Positions 37,085-45,439 of a stretch of 64,000 nucleotides of DNA are shown here, piece by piece. Every line of letters begins with the position of its first letter. The stretch's first letter is position 1. A model generated the notes under the pieces. The model had not been told where the DNA came from. It did not search any database and saw nothing but the letters and a program-made list of their open reading frames with translations. Position numbers and translations under genes: made by a program. The stretch lies in NCBI GenBank assembly GCA_001302245.1, contig LGYU01000009.1, positions 62,001 to 126,000 on the forward strand, read 5' to 3'. The DNA is from Chitinophagaceae bacterium PMP191F. GTDB taxonomy: Bacteria; Bacteroidota; Bacteroidia; Chitinophagales; Chitinophagaceae.

Positions 37085-37660
37085 TTGGAACAACTGCATA
37101 CGATAATACAGGGGTGCATCAGCAATAACAGTTGGTATCAGAAACTGTTGTATGAGCGATATTATGCCTATGCGTTAAAGATCACTTTCCGGTACATTTA
37201 CCGGTATGAGCGCGCTGTGGATGTGGTGAATGACGGATATGTAAAGCTGTTCCGGAATTTCAGCAGATTTCATTGTGATGAAGGTGTGGACATGGAACGC
37301 ATGCTGATGGGCTGGATCAGGAAGATCATGGTAAACACTGCCATAGATGATCTGCGTGCACACAATATGCTGCCCGAAATTGGTGGGATACCGGAATATG
37401 TGTGGGAAGAACCTGACAATGGTCAATCTCCCGAACAGAGAATGTATTACAAGGAACTGATCCTGCAGGTAAAACAATTACCTCCTTCTTACCGGGCGGT
37501 TTTCAATATGCATATTATTGATGGGTTCTCGCACCAGGAAATTGCAGACAGGCTGGGTATTTCGGTGGGCACATCGAAATCCAACCTGGCTAAAGCGCGG
37601 GCACATCTTCAAAAAAAACTGAATAGAGATATACAGGAGGCTGATATATGCAGTCTATAA
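37085..37660 (+). CDS. ECF RNA polymerase sigma factor
   Basis: This 191-residue sigma-70 factor has region 2 (YQKLLYERYYAYALKITFRY to WIRKIMVNTAIDDLR, residues about 18-95) and region 4 (LPPSYRAVFNMHIIDGFSHQEIADRLGIS, quoted in part; residues about 135-180) with a helix-turn-helix ending in KSNLAKARAHLQKKL. It starts with TTG at 37085, directly after an in-frame TGA at 37082-37084, and no ATG lies nearby. Its last 13 bases overlap the next gene. The pair resembles the Bacteroidota ECF sigma and membrane partner arrangement. Confidence 0.88.
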   Translation: MEQLHTIIQGCISNNSWYQKLLYERYYAYALKITFRYIYRYERAVDVVNDGYVKLFRNFSRFHCDEGVDMERMLMGWIRKIMVNTAIDDLRAHNMLPEIGGIPEYVWEEPDNGQSPEQRMYYKELILQVKQLPPSYRAVFNMHIIDGFSHQEIADRLGISVGTSKSNLAKARAHLQKKLNRDIQEADICSL

Positions 37661-38985
37661 ACGACGATATGGATGAATTATTCCGCAAAGCAGCGGCGGA
37701 CTATCCGTTAAAAACGGATGGGGCGGACTGGGATGCAGTCATGCTGCGTTTGCAAACCCCCAATGCTTCAAACCCTGCCACGTCTGGCAGAAAAGGAAAA
37801 CAGCAGCATTGGCTGTGGTTGCTGTTATTATTGCCACTGGCTTTTGTTGGTCATCTTGCCCGCCGGGACAATAGCAGCGGCACAGCAGTTGCCGGTGATG
37901 TACAGCGTAGCGTGGCACAAATATCAGCAACTCCTGTGGCGGCAGATGCGGCAACGCCGGTTGTTCATACTACTACTGCTACTGTAGCACCGCATAATAC
38001 TGTAACGCCAGTGGCGCCGGCTACAGAACAGCAGAAAATTGTTGCAGAAAAAAGATCAGTTTCTTTATCCGCACAGGCAACCTTTGCAAAACCACTTTCG
38101 TATCATACTTATAGCAACAACGGAAATAGCAATCATACACCGGTTAGCAACAGGAGGGTAAAGGCTAATATCAATAGCGTAAAAACGCAAACCATCAGTA
38201 CTGTTGATAATGATGTATTTAAAGATCATGGTGCAACAGTAATGCTTACCCGTGAAACAAAAGATCCGGAAACGATAACACAAGCGCAGGCGGTAACGGC
38301 CCACAGTGCGGCAACTGTATCAACATCTTTACAAAAGGAAGACACAGTAACTGCAATACCGGAAATGGTGAAGGATGACAAAAAAATGCCGGCACAAAAG
38401 GGATTTTATGCCGGCATTGTACTGAGTCCTGATTTCAGTACAGTGAAAATGCAGCAGATGAGCAAGGTGGGGTACAATGCGGGCATATTGATCGGGTACA
38501 GGTTCTCAGCAAGATGGTCTGTTGAAACAGGTGCTTTATGGGAAAAGAAATACTATTATTCAAAAGGTGAATATTTTAACACGGGCAAGATAAACCTGCC
38601 ATCGGGCACCGTGATTGATGATGTGAAAGGATGGTGTAATATGATCGATATCCCGGTTTTGGTGAAATACAATTTCATCATCAGGAAAGATCATTCATGG
38701 TTTGCCAATGCAGGTTTGCTATCGTACATCATGAACAAAGAAAGCTATACCTATAAGTATACGCGCTATGGAAATCAGTACGAGCGTGGATGGGATTATA
38801 AAGGGTCCACACGCAACTGGTTCTCGGTGATGCAACTGGGGTTGGGGTACGAGCATACGCTGGGCCGGTTAGGAAATCTGCGGGTGGAACCTTATATAAA
38901 ATTACCTGTCAGTGGCATTGGTATCGGCAACCTGCCGGTAAGCAGTGCAGGTATAAATATCGGCATTCTGAAATCTATCCGTTAG
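37648..38985 (+). CDS. Membrane-anchored outer-membrane beta-barrel-like protein paired with the ECF sigma factor
   Basis: This 445-residue protein overlaps the sigma gene by 13 bases. Its cytoplasmic N-terminal segment NDDMDELFRKAAADYPLKTD (residues about 4-23) is the typical start of Bacteroidota ECF partner proteins and could bind the sigma factor. A single membrane helix follows (HWLWLLLLLPLAFVGHLA, about 53-70), then a low-complexity Ala/Thr/Val-rich linker, and a C-terminal beta-barrel-like domain (residues about 245-445, FYAGIVLSPDFSTVKMQQ on). The design suggests an anti-sigma-like sensor. A cytoplasmic N-terminus with an outer-membrane-style barrel on the far side is unusual. Confidence 0.8.
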   Translation: MQSINDDMDELFRKAAADYPLKTDGADWDAVMLRLQTPNASNPATSGRKGKQQHWLWLLLLLPLAFVGHLARRDNSSGTAVAGDVQRSVAQISATPVAADAATPVVHTTTATVAPHNTVTPVAPATEQQKIVAEKRSVSLSAQATFAKPLSYHTYSNNGNSNHTPVSNRRVKANINSVKTQTISTVDNDVFKDHGATVMLTRETKDPETITQAQAVTAHSAATVSTSLQKEDTVTAIPEMVKDDKKMPAQKGFYAGIVLSPDFSTVKMQQMSKVGYNAGILIGYRFSARWSVETGALWEKKYYYSKGEYFNTGKINLPSGTVIDDVKGWCNMIDIPVLVKYNFIIRKDHSWFANAGLLSYIMNKESYTYKYTRYGNQYERGWDYKGSTRNWFSVMQLGLGYEHTLGRLGNLRVEPYIKLPVSGIGIGNLPVSSAGINIGILKSIR

Positions 38986-39069
38986 TATTGTGGGTAATAT
39001 AAGGCACTAGAGCCGGTATAGCATACCGGGCTGCGGGTTGTTATTTCCATTACATTTTAAGGTTTCGAT

Positions 39070-39486
39070 ATGAGGCGAAAAAAGATATTCTTTTTCGCAG
39101 GGGTAGCCTGTTGCCTGTTGCTGGCAGCGTGGGGGTACCACCTGTATTGTACACCCAGGAAAACTGCTGCTATGCAACGGGCAGATGTGCGTATAAGCGC
39201 ACAACAATTGTATGATGCGTTTGCTGCGGATGAACAGGCCGCTAACCGGTTATACCTGGATAAAGTAATTGAGGTAACAGGTGTGGTGCTGGAAGTACAG
39301 CAGGCAGGTACAGGCTTGGGCATATTGCTGGATGCAGGCGTTGGCAAACCCGGTGGTGTGCATTGCAGTGTTACCATGGGTAATGGTGTAAAAGTACCGG
39401 CTGCAGGCAACACCGTGATCATTAAAGGTAAATGTGCAGGCTTTCTGGCAGATGTAAATATAGCAGACGCAGCGTTGCTGCAATAA
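39070..39486 (+). CDS. Membrane-anchored OB-fold (tRNA_anti-like) protein
   Basis: This 138-residue protein has an N-terminal membrane anchor (IFFFAGVACCLLLAAWGYHLY) and an OB-fold of the tRNA_anti-like type (YLDKVIEVTGVVLEVQQAG to NTVIIKGKCAGFLADVN). These proteins are found in many bacteria at the membrane; partner and role are not settled. It lies 23 bases before a cytochrome c gene on the same strand, so it probably belongs with the cytochrome/YceI/DUF5777 set that follows. Confidence 0.75.
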   Translation: MRRKKIFFFAGVACCLLLAAWGYHLYCTPRKTAAMQRADVRISAQQLYDAFAADEQAANRLYLDKVIEVTGVVLEVQQAGTGLGILLDAGVGKPGGVHCSVTMGNGVKVPAAGNTVIIKGKCAGFLADVNIADAALLQ

Positions 39487-39509
39487 AGAACCGAACTTAA
39501 AACAGTAAT

Positions 39510-39914
39510 ATGAAAAAAGTATTTGTATCAGTTGCAACAGTAGCCATAACCATTGGTGTAATGGTAGTAGCGTGCTCAAAAAGTAATGAATCTGCTGCCG
39601 GCGGTGGTGGAACCGGCGGCGGAGGTGGTGGCGGCACCACTACCTGCGATACGGTGAATATGAAATACGCAACCAATGTATTGCCCATACTGCAGGCCAA
39701 TTGTTACAGTTGCCATGGTAATGGCGTTGTTACAGGTGGTATTAATCTGAATGGCTATGCCAACCTGAAAGTACAGGTAGATAATGGTAACCTGGTCGGT
39801 GCTATAACACATGCTTCCGGCTATACAGCCATGCCATACAATCTTCCCAAATTATCTGATTGCAATATCAATATCATTAAAGCCTGGATAGCACGCGGAG
39901 CGCTCAACAACTAA
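39510..39914 (+). CDS. Cytochrome c-type lipoprotein
   Basis: This 134-residue protein has a lipoprotein signal (KKVFVSVATVAITIGVMVVAC, quoted here without its start; the Cys at about 22 is the lipidated residue), then a poly-Gly linker (GGGGTGGGGGGG) and a cytochrome c domain with one heme site CYSCHG near residue 65 and a likely Met ligand in YTAMPYNLPKLS near 109. It should carry electrons in the periplasm, tethered to the inner or outer membrane. It leads the YceI and DUF5777 genes. Confidence 0.82.
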   Translation: MKKVFVSVATVAITIGVMVVACSKSNESAAGGGGTGGGGGGGTTTCDTVNMKYATNVLPILQANCYSCHGNGVVTGGINLNGYANLKVQVDNGNLVGAITHASGYTAMPYNLPKLSDCNINIIKAWIARGALNN

Positions 39915-40134
39915 ACGGAAAACAGCAAATGCGGCGGGTAATGGAACAACATGAATAATGTTGAAGGGCAGTTAATAGAACACAATACGCTGGTTGAGGA
40001 TTTCTGATAATTGCCTGTAAACAATGCGCCACTGCCGGCAGGGTGCGGGTGCAGTGCATGTATTCTGTTTTACCGATGCCTTGCTGTCATTTGCTGTTTC
40101 ACGTTGCCATTTTTTGATTACAAACAGTATACAT

Positions 40135-40674
40135 ATGAAGAGCATGCTGATTATAACAGGAATATGTTTGCTGTCTTTGTGCACACAGGCACAAACATAT
40201 ATGACACGCAATGGAGAGATCAGTTTTTTTTCAAAAACACCATTGGAAGATATTAAAGCTGACAATAAACAGGTATATGCAGCTATTGATCTGTCAAAAA
40301 AAACAATAGCCTTTACATTGTTGCTCAAAAGTTTTTTATTTGAAAAACAACTGATGCAGGATCATTTTAATGAAAATTATGTAGAGAGTGACAAATTTCC
40401 CAAATCTGCATTTACCGGGGTAATAGAAGGGAATGTTGCTAACACACCAGGTACCTATAATGTACAGGTAAAAGGGCAACTGACCCTGCATGGCGTTACT
40501 AAACCAGTAACAATACCGGCTACGCTGGAAATAACAGGCAATACGCTCAACAGTAAAGCCGGCTTTTTTATTACGCCTTCCGATTATAATATACAGATCC
40601 CTGCATTGGTACGCGATAAGATCGCGCGTCAGATTACGGTACAGGTAACGGCGGTTTGTACACCGGTGAAATAG
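40135..40674 (+). CDS. YceI-family periplasmic protein
   Basis: This 179-residue protein has a signal peptide (KSMLIITGICLLSLCTQA before QTY) and a YceI-like lipocalin domain: EISFFSKTPLEDIKADNKQ near residue 27 and VKGQLTLHGVTKPVTIPATL near 110. YceI proteins form a hydrophobic tunnel binding polyisoprenoids such as quinones. The family is often beside cytochromes and DUF5777 proteins, as here. I start at 40135, where the signal peptide begins; an upstream ATG at 40024 gives 37 residues that do not fit. Confidence 0.88.
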   Translation: MKSMLIITGICLLSLCTQAQTYMTRNGEISFFSKTPLEDIKADNKQVYAAIDLSKKTIAFTLLLKSFLFEKQLMQDHFNENYVESDKFPKSAFTGVIEGNVANTPGTYNVQVKGQLTLHGVTKPVTIPATLEITGNTLNSKAGFFITPSDYNIQIPALVRDKIARQITVQVTAVCTPVK

Positions 40675-40730
40675 CATGAATGGTTAATGGAGAACAATAC
40701 GGAGTTTTTAGCAGCTAATTACTGAACGAT

Positions 40731-41633
40731 ATGATGAAAACGTTTTTTCCCTTTTGCATACTGCTGCTGGCAGCAGGCAATACTTTATTTGCACAGGACA
40801 GCAGTCTGTTGAAATTACTGAATGATTCAATGGACATTGAACATCCGCATGCCCTGGTAACAGGTACTTTCAAAGCAACACAGTTGATCAATACCCCCAC
40901 GGTAGAATCGCCGGGTAAAAAAAATCTTCAGTTCCTCATCATGCACCGTTTCGGACAACTGAACGAAGGAGGTTACGCATTGTTCGGGCTGGATAATGCA
41001 ACCATTCGCTTTGGATTAGATTATGGTATTACCGATCGGCTGGCGGTGGGTATTGGCAGAAGTTCGCTGGATAAAACCTTTGACGGTTCTGTAAAATATA
41101 AATTGCTGCAACAGCGAACAGGCAGCATGCCGGTTTCGGTAAGCCTGTATGAACTGCTGACGCATTACACACAAAAATATACCGACAAACCTTTTCTGAA
41201 CAGCCGTTACCGTACCAGCTATACTTCGGCACTGTTGATTGCAAGAAAATTCTCCAATGCCCTTTCGCTGGAAATAGTACCATCATGGACACATTTTAAC
41301 ATGGTGGCCACACCACAGGACAAGAACGACGTATTTGCGGTAACTGTTGGCGGAAGAATGAAATTCTCCAAACGCATGAGCCTGGATGCAGAATACAATT
41401 ATATGTTACCCAACCAGGTGGTGTCTTCCACTGTATACCGCTCGTTATCGCTGGGTGTTGATATAGAAACCGGCGGACACGTATTTCAACTGGTGTTCTC
41501 CAATTCACAGGGTATGGTGGCTCCTTATTACCTGGCCAGAACAATTGGTAGCTGGGGCAACGGAGATATCTTTTTCGGTTTTAATATTTCCCGCAACTTC
41601 AGTTTTAATAAAAAGCGTACCGGAAAGTGGTGA
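40731..41633 (+). CDS. DUF5777-family beta-barrel protein
   Basis: This 300-residue protein has a signal peptide (TFFPFCILLLAAGNTLFA) and the DUF5777 pattern: HALVTGTFKATQLINTPT near residue 39, MHRFGQLNEGGYALFGLDNA near 70, IRFGLDYGITDRLAVGIGRS near 92, and VFQLVFSNSQGMVAPYYLAR near the C-terminus. It should form an outer-membrane-associated barrel. The gene follows YceI, and cytochrome c, YceI and DUF5777 together form a conserved set whose function is unproved. A terminator lies 33 bases downstream. Confidence 0.82.
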   Translation: MMKTFFPFCILLLAAGNTLFAQDSSLLKLLNDSMDIEHPHALVTGTFKATQLINTPTVESPGKKNLQFLIMHRFGQLNEGGYALFGLDNATIRFGLDYGITDRLAVGIGRSSLDKTFDGSVKYKLLQQRTGSMPVSVSLYELLTHYTQKYTDKPFLNSRYRTSYTSALLIARKFSNALSLEIVPSWTHFNMVATPQDKNDVFAVTVGGRMKFSKRMSLDAEYNYMLPNQVVSSTVYRSLSLGVDIETGGHVFQLVFSNSQGMVAPYYLARTIGSWGNGDIFFGFNISRNFSFNKKRTGKW

Positions 41634-41665
41634 TAACGGTAATCGTTTGATTACGAAATGCTAAT

Positions 41666-41699
41666 AACAGTACTTGCGCTTGCCGGGAGTGCTGTTTTT
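41666..41699 (+). terminator. Intrinsic terminator after the DUF5777 gene
   Basis: AACAGTACT / AGTGCTGTT pairs over nine positions (one G-U) with a 13-base loop, followed by further T. Confidence 0.65.
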
Positions 41700-41786
41700 A
41701 ATGCCCGGCCAATAATTTCCCGATTTCGTAGCTATAGAGTGCCTGCAGTACCGGAAATTTATCGTTTGTAAATTTCAACATGTATA

Positions 41787-42965
41787 ATGGCTGCAGGTAA
41801 AAGCAGGTTCAAAAAGCTCATCGGGCAGATACATTTATGGCTTGGGCTTACATCGGGTATTATTGTGATCATCATCAGCCTAACGGGTTGCCTGTTTGTT
41901 TTTCAGAAAGAGATTTCTGATATCACCTACCGTAAAACATTTTATGTAAACCCCGCCGGATCAATATTGCCATTCAGCGAATTGCAGCAGCGTGCACAAC
42001 AGGCAATGGGTGCTGCCAAACCTATCAATTCGGTCACTACTTACAAAGATCCTTCAAAGGCCTGGGAGTTCATGGCCTACAAAGCTAACGATACGGCGAT
42101 CACCTATTTCGGGGTAATGGAACATTACCAGTCTGTATTTGTTGATCCGCATACAGGCATTGTTACCGGTACACGCAATTACAAGTACGATTTCTTTTCT
42201 ATTGTAAAATACATTCACTGGAGTCTTTTACTGAACACAAAATATGGTCAGCCGGTAATAGGATATGCTACGCTGATCTTTGTGATCATGACCATTACCG
42301 GTCTCATTTTGTGGTGGCCCAAAAAATGGAACAGGGCCAACCGCAGAAAAAGTTTCAGGATCAAATGGGATGCAAAATTTAAAAGACTGAATTACGATCT
42401 GCACAATGTACCGGGGTTTTATGCCATGCTGATAGCCCTTGTTATTGCCCTTACAGGCATGGTATGGGCGTTTCAATGGTTTGAAAAAGCGGTCTACGCA
42501 GCCGCTGCAGGAACTACAAAAGCTTCCGAACGCAAACAGGTAAAATCTGATTCTACAGCAACCGCCAGTGCTAACCCGCTGGATATTGCTTTTACTGAAG
42601 CTGTAAAACAGTTGCCGGATTGCCAGCGCATCGGTGTATCACCGGCCTATGGTAAAGAAGGAACTATTTACATGTTTGGCTATCGGGGTAAGGAAACATA
42701 TTACGATTACGATCAGTTACAGTTTGATCAGTATACGGGTAAAATGCTGTTGCGTACCAATCTGCAGGAACACAATGGCGGTGAGCGACTGATTGGAATG
42801 AACTACGATATACATGTAGGTGCCATTGCCGGATTGCCTGGTAAGATCCTTGCATTTATCATTAGCCTCATCTGTGCCAGCTTACCCATTACCGGTTTTT
42901 ACATCTGGTGGGGAAGAAGACACAATAAGCCGGTGTATAAGGCAAACGTGAATCGTGAATTGTAA
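41787..42965 (+). CDS. PepSY-associated membrane protein
   Basis: This 392-residue protein has four membrane segments typical of the PepSY_TM family: LGLTSGIIVIIISLTGCLFV near residue 20, PVIGYATLIFVIMTITGLIL near 150, VPGFYAMLIALVIALTGMVW near 208, and GKILAFIISLICASLPITGF near 352. Its periplasmic loops carry the PepSY-like sequences and conserved His in HWSLLL and DLHNVPG. These proteins are linked to iron or siderophore reduction at the inner membrane. It stands alone after the DUF5777 set; no TonB-dependent receptor is adjacent. Confidence 0.82.
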   Translation: MAAGKSRFKKLIGQIHLWLGLTSGIIVIIISLTGCLFVFQKEISDITYRKTFYVNPAGSILPFSELQQRAQQAMGAAKPINSVTTYKDPSKAWEFMAYKANDTAITYFGVMEHYQSVFVDPHTGIVTGTRNYKYDFFSIVKYIHWSLLLNTKYGQPVIGYATLIFVIMTITGLILWWPKKWNRANRRKSFRIKWDAKFKRLNYDLHNVPGFYAMLIALVIALTGMVWAFQWFEKAVYAAAAGTTKASERKQVKSDSTATASANPLDIAFTEAVKQLPDCQRIGVSPAYGKEGTIYMFGYRGKETYYDYDQLQFDQYTGKMLLRTNLQEHNGGERLIGMNYDIHVGAIAGLPGKILAFIISLICASLPITGFYIWWGRRHNKPVYKANVNREL

Positions 42966-43303
42966 GTGGTTGCTGCTGTATTCGCTCACAACTATTGGTT
43001 GTTATAACAATCAACCATCGAAAAGCCACGAGCTTCGGGCCGTAAGCAAAATGCAAGGTGCGACTTTGCATGCGTATTTCTTCCGGACTTTTTCCCAACC
43101 ATCAAACAATCAAGTCATCCGGCAATCCATTTTCAAATTGATCTCAGCCTTTTTTACTTCAGCCCCTTCTTTGCTCTTTGTACCTTAAACCTTGAAACCT
43201 TCTCCTCCCAATCTTAAGTTTACATTAACTCTCTGCTTTGCTGCTCACACAAATAGCAGGGACTGTTCTTTTGCATTTCATAAAGTATTAAAAAACTGTT
43301 TGT
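42966..43303 (-). repeat. Gene-free interval with an inverse copy of the mosaic repeat
   Basis: TTCCGGACTTTTTCCCA, ACCATCAAACAATCAA and a TTTTCAAATTG word at 43079-43140 are nearly the same as those at 25654-25728. CTTTGTACCTTAAACCTTGA further on belongs to the same style of words. No gene is visible before 43304. Confidence 0.6.
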
Positions 43304-44251
43304 ATGAATCGCAGAAGCCTTTTAAAACAAGGAGGATTGCTCACTTTACTGGGTGGTCTTTCCGGATTTTCTTCTTTTGCCAATGAAACTGAAACGGGAA
43401 CCGATAAAAAGAAGAAAAGAGTATTGCGTTTTGCACATTTAACGGACGTGCACATGGAATCGGAACTGCGTGCACCAGAAGGGTTGGCAACCTGTCTGCA
43501 TCACCTGCAATCGCATAAAGATGCTCCTTCCTTTATATTAAGTGGCGGCGATTCAATTTTTGATGCACTGAAACAGCCTAAAGACAAAGTAGATCAGCAA
43601 TGGAAACTGTGGCATGGCATCTGGAAGAGCGAAAACTCGCTGCCCATTGAATACTGCATCGGCAATCACGACTGCTGGGGAATGGGTGAAAAATCAGATC
43701 CTTTATATGGTAAGAAATATGCATTGCAGCAAATGCAACTGGCAAAACCTTACCGTAGTTTTGATAAAGCCGGCTGGCATTTTATTGTACTAGACAGTAT
43801 CCAGACCAAAACTGATGGTAGCTGGTATACCTGTCAACTGGATGATGAGCAGTTTGCCTGGTTGGAACAAGACCTGGCAAAAACGCCTGCCGATACACCG
43901 GTAGTAGTGGCGTCTCACGCACCGATTGTATCTGCTGCTACGGTGGTGGTAGATAATAAAGTAAAGGGCGATCAGGGATATGTACTGGGATTGGGTTCCA
44001 TGCACACTGATGCTGCGCGTATTGTGGCACTGTTTGATAAATATCCCAACGTAAAACTTTGTCTCAGCGGACACATACACCTGTACGAACAGATCCGGTA
44101 CAATGGTGTTACCTATATCAGTAATGGTGCTGTAAGCGGCAACTGGTGGAAGGGTATCCGTTATAAAACGGATAATGGCTATGCCCTCGTTAACCTGTAT
44201 GACGACGGCAGTTTTGACAATGAGTACATCACCTACGGATGGAAAGTATAA
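43304..44251 (+). CDS. Exported calcineurin-like metallophosphoesterase
   Basis: This 315-residue protein begins NRRSLLKQGGLLTLLGG, an export signal with a twin-arginine-like pair. The metallophosphoesterase metal ligands follow: HLTDVHM near residue 48, LSGGDSIFD near 80, YCIGNHDCWG near 120, VVASHAPIVS near 203, and LSGHIHLYEQ near 250. It should hydrolyse phosphoesters in the periplasm; the substrate is unknown. It is monocistronic, closed by a strong terminator, and precedes the hydroxyproline operon. Confidence 0.88.
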   Translation: MNRRSLLKQGGLLTLLGGLSGFSSFANETETGTDKKKKRVLRFAHLTDVHMESELRAPEGLATCLHHLQSHKDAPSFILSGGDSIFDALKQPKDKVDQQWKLWHGIWKSENSLPIEYCIGNHDCWGMGEKSDPLYGKKYALQQMQLAKPYRSFDKAGWHFIVLDSIQTKTDGSWYTCQLDDEQFAWLEQDLAKTPADTPVVVASHAPIVSAATVVVDNKVKGDQGYVLGLGSMHTDAARIVALFDKYPNVKLCLSGHIHLYEQIRYNGVTYISNGAVSGNWWKGIRYKTDNGYALVNLYDDGSFDNEYITYGWKV

Positions 44252-44301
44252 AAGTATCCCATTTCTTATAAAAACCGCAGCAGGGCTTCTGTACCTTGTT
44301 T

Positions 44302-44335
44302 GGACGTCTTACCGGAAGGAAGACGTCCTTTTTTT
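44302..44335 (+). terminator. Strong intrinsic terminator
   Basis: Perfect 9-bp stem GGACGTCTT / AAGACGTCC with a nine-base loop, followed by seven T. It separates the phosphoesterase from the hydroxyproline operon. Confidence 0.92.
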
Positions 44336-44413
44336 GACCGCTATTGACCGGTTCAGCACCTTCTTTTTCCATTTTTAGTTAAAAACTGTAAATAATCAGT
44401 CATTTTCCCCCAA

Positions 44414-44442
44414 TTGATTCGTTGTGGCAGGTGCTAGATTTG
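44414..44442 (+). promoter_or_regulatory. Bacteroidota promoter of the hydroxyproline operon
   Basis: TTG at 44414-44416, an 18-base spacer, and TAGATTTG at 44435-44442 fit the -33/-7 consensus. The ATG of the first gene is at 44471. With the upstream terminator, this marks the 5' end of a transcription unit. Confidence 0.65.
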
Positions 44443-44470
44443 TTCTATCTAAACTCAAAAAACTTATTCC

Positions 44471-45379
44471 ATGAGTACAATGAAATGGCAGGGTGTGCTG
44501 CCCGCTATGCTTACTCCCTTTACTGCAGATGATACTATTGATTTTGCCATGTTTGAAAAGAATGTAAAAGCACAGGTTGCCGCCGGTATAGAAGGTGTAA
44601 TACTGGCCGGTTCTCTGGGTGAGGTAAGCACTCTGGAATACGATGAAAAAATAGCGCTGCTGAAATTTGCAGCAGATACCTTAAAAGGTGCTGTGCCGGT
44701 GGTAATGAATATTGCAGAGCAATCAACCCGTGTGGCAGTTAAGCTGGCGCAGGATGCCGAAAAGAACGGTGCCAACGGATTGATGGTATTGCCTCCCATG
44801 CGTTATAAAGCTGATGATGCTGAAACAGTAGAATATTTTAAAACCATTGCAGCCGGTGTTTCGTTGCCGGTGATGATCTATAACAACCCGGTAGATTATA
44901 AAATTGAAGTGACACTGGATATGTTTGAAGAACTGGCCAAATTGTCCAATATTCAGGCAGTAAAAGAATCTACACGCGATGTGACCAATGTTACCCGTAT
45001 GCGTAACCGTTTTGGTGATCGTTTCAGTATTCTTTGTGGGGTGGATACCTTGTTTATGGAAGAAGTAATGCTGGGTGCCGATGGCATTGTAGGCGGACTG
45101 GTGGATGCATTCCCTGCAGAAACAGTAGCTATTTTTAAACTTACCAAAGCTGGACGTATCCGGGAAGCACTGGATATTTACAGGTGGTTTCTGCCATTGC
45201 TGGAACTGGATATACATCCCAAACTGGTACAGTATATCAAACTGGCCGCTACGCAAACTGGTCTGTCTACAGAATATGTACGTGCACCCCGTAAAGCGAT
45301 CACCGGTGCAGAAAGGGAAAGAGTGCTGGCCGTGATCAGCAAGGCTATGGCCGGCAGACCGGCATTGCCTGCATTGTAA
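44471..45379 (+). CDS. DapA-family lyase, probable 1-pyrroline-4-hydroxy-2-carboxylate deaminase
   Basis: This 302-residue protein is a dihydrodipicolinate synthase-family TIM barrel with the Schiff-base Lys in AVKESTRDVTN near residue 165, the Tyr in MIYNNPVDY near 137, and an AGSLGEVSTLEYDE loop near 40. In hydroxyproline catabolism this subfamily turns 1-pyrroline-4-hydroxy-2-carboxylate into 2,5-dioxovalerate plus ammonia. The subfamily is assigned from neighbours: 2,5-dioxovalerate dehydrogenase, hydroxyproline epimerase and D-amino acid dehydrogenase all follow. Alone, it could be another DapA-like aldolase. Confidence 0.82.
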   Translation: MSTMKWQGVLPAMLTPFTADDTIDFAMFEKNVKAQVAAGIEGVILAGSLGEVSTLEYDEKIALLKFAADTLKGAVPVVMNIAEQSTRVAVKLAQDAEKNGANGLMVLPPMRYKADDAETVEYFKTIAAGVSLPVMIYNNPVDYKIEVTLDMFEELAKLSNIQAVKESTRDVTNVTRMRNRFGDRFSILCGVDTLFMEEVMLGADGIVGGLVDAFPAETVAIFKLTKAGRIREALDIYRWFLPLLELDIHPKLVQYIKLAATQTGLSTEYVRAPRKAITGAERERVLAVISKAMAGRPALPAL

Positions 45380-45439
45380 TAAGTGGAAGGCATATATAGT
45401 AAAGACGTTAAGAATTTCAATAAAAACGCAACCATCTTC

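Noticed and set aside
39600-39640. GGC/GGT-rich run looking like a tandem repeat
   Set aside because: It encodes the poly-Gly linker of the cytochrome lipoprotein, common after lipoprotein signals.
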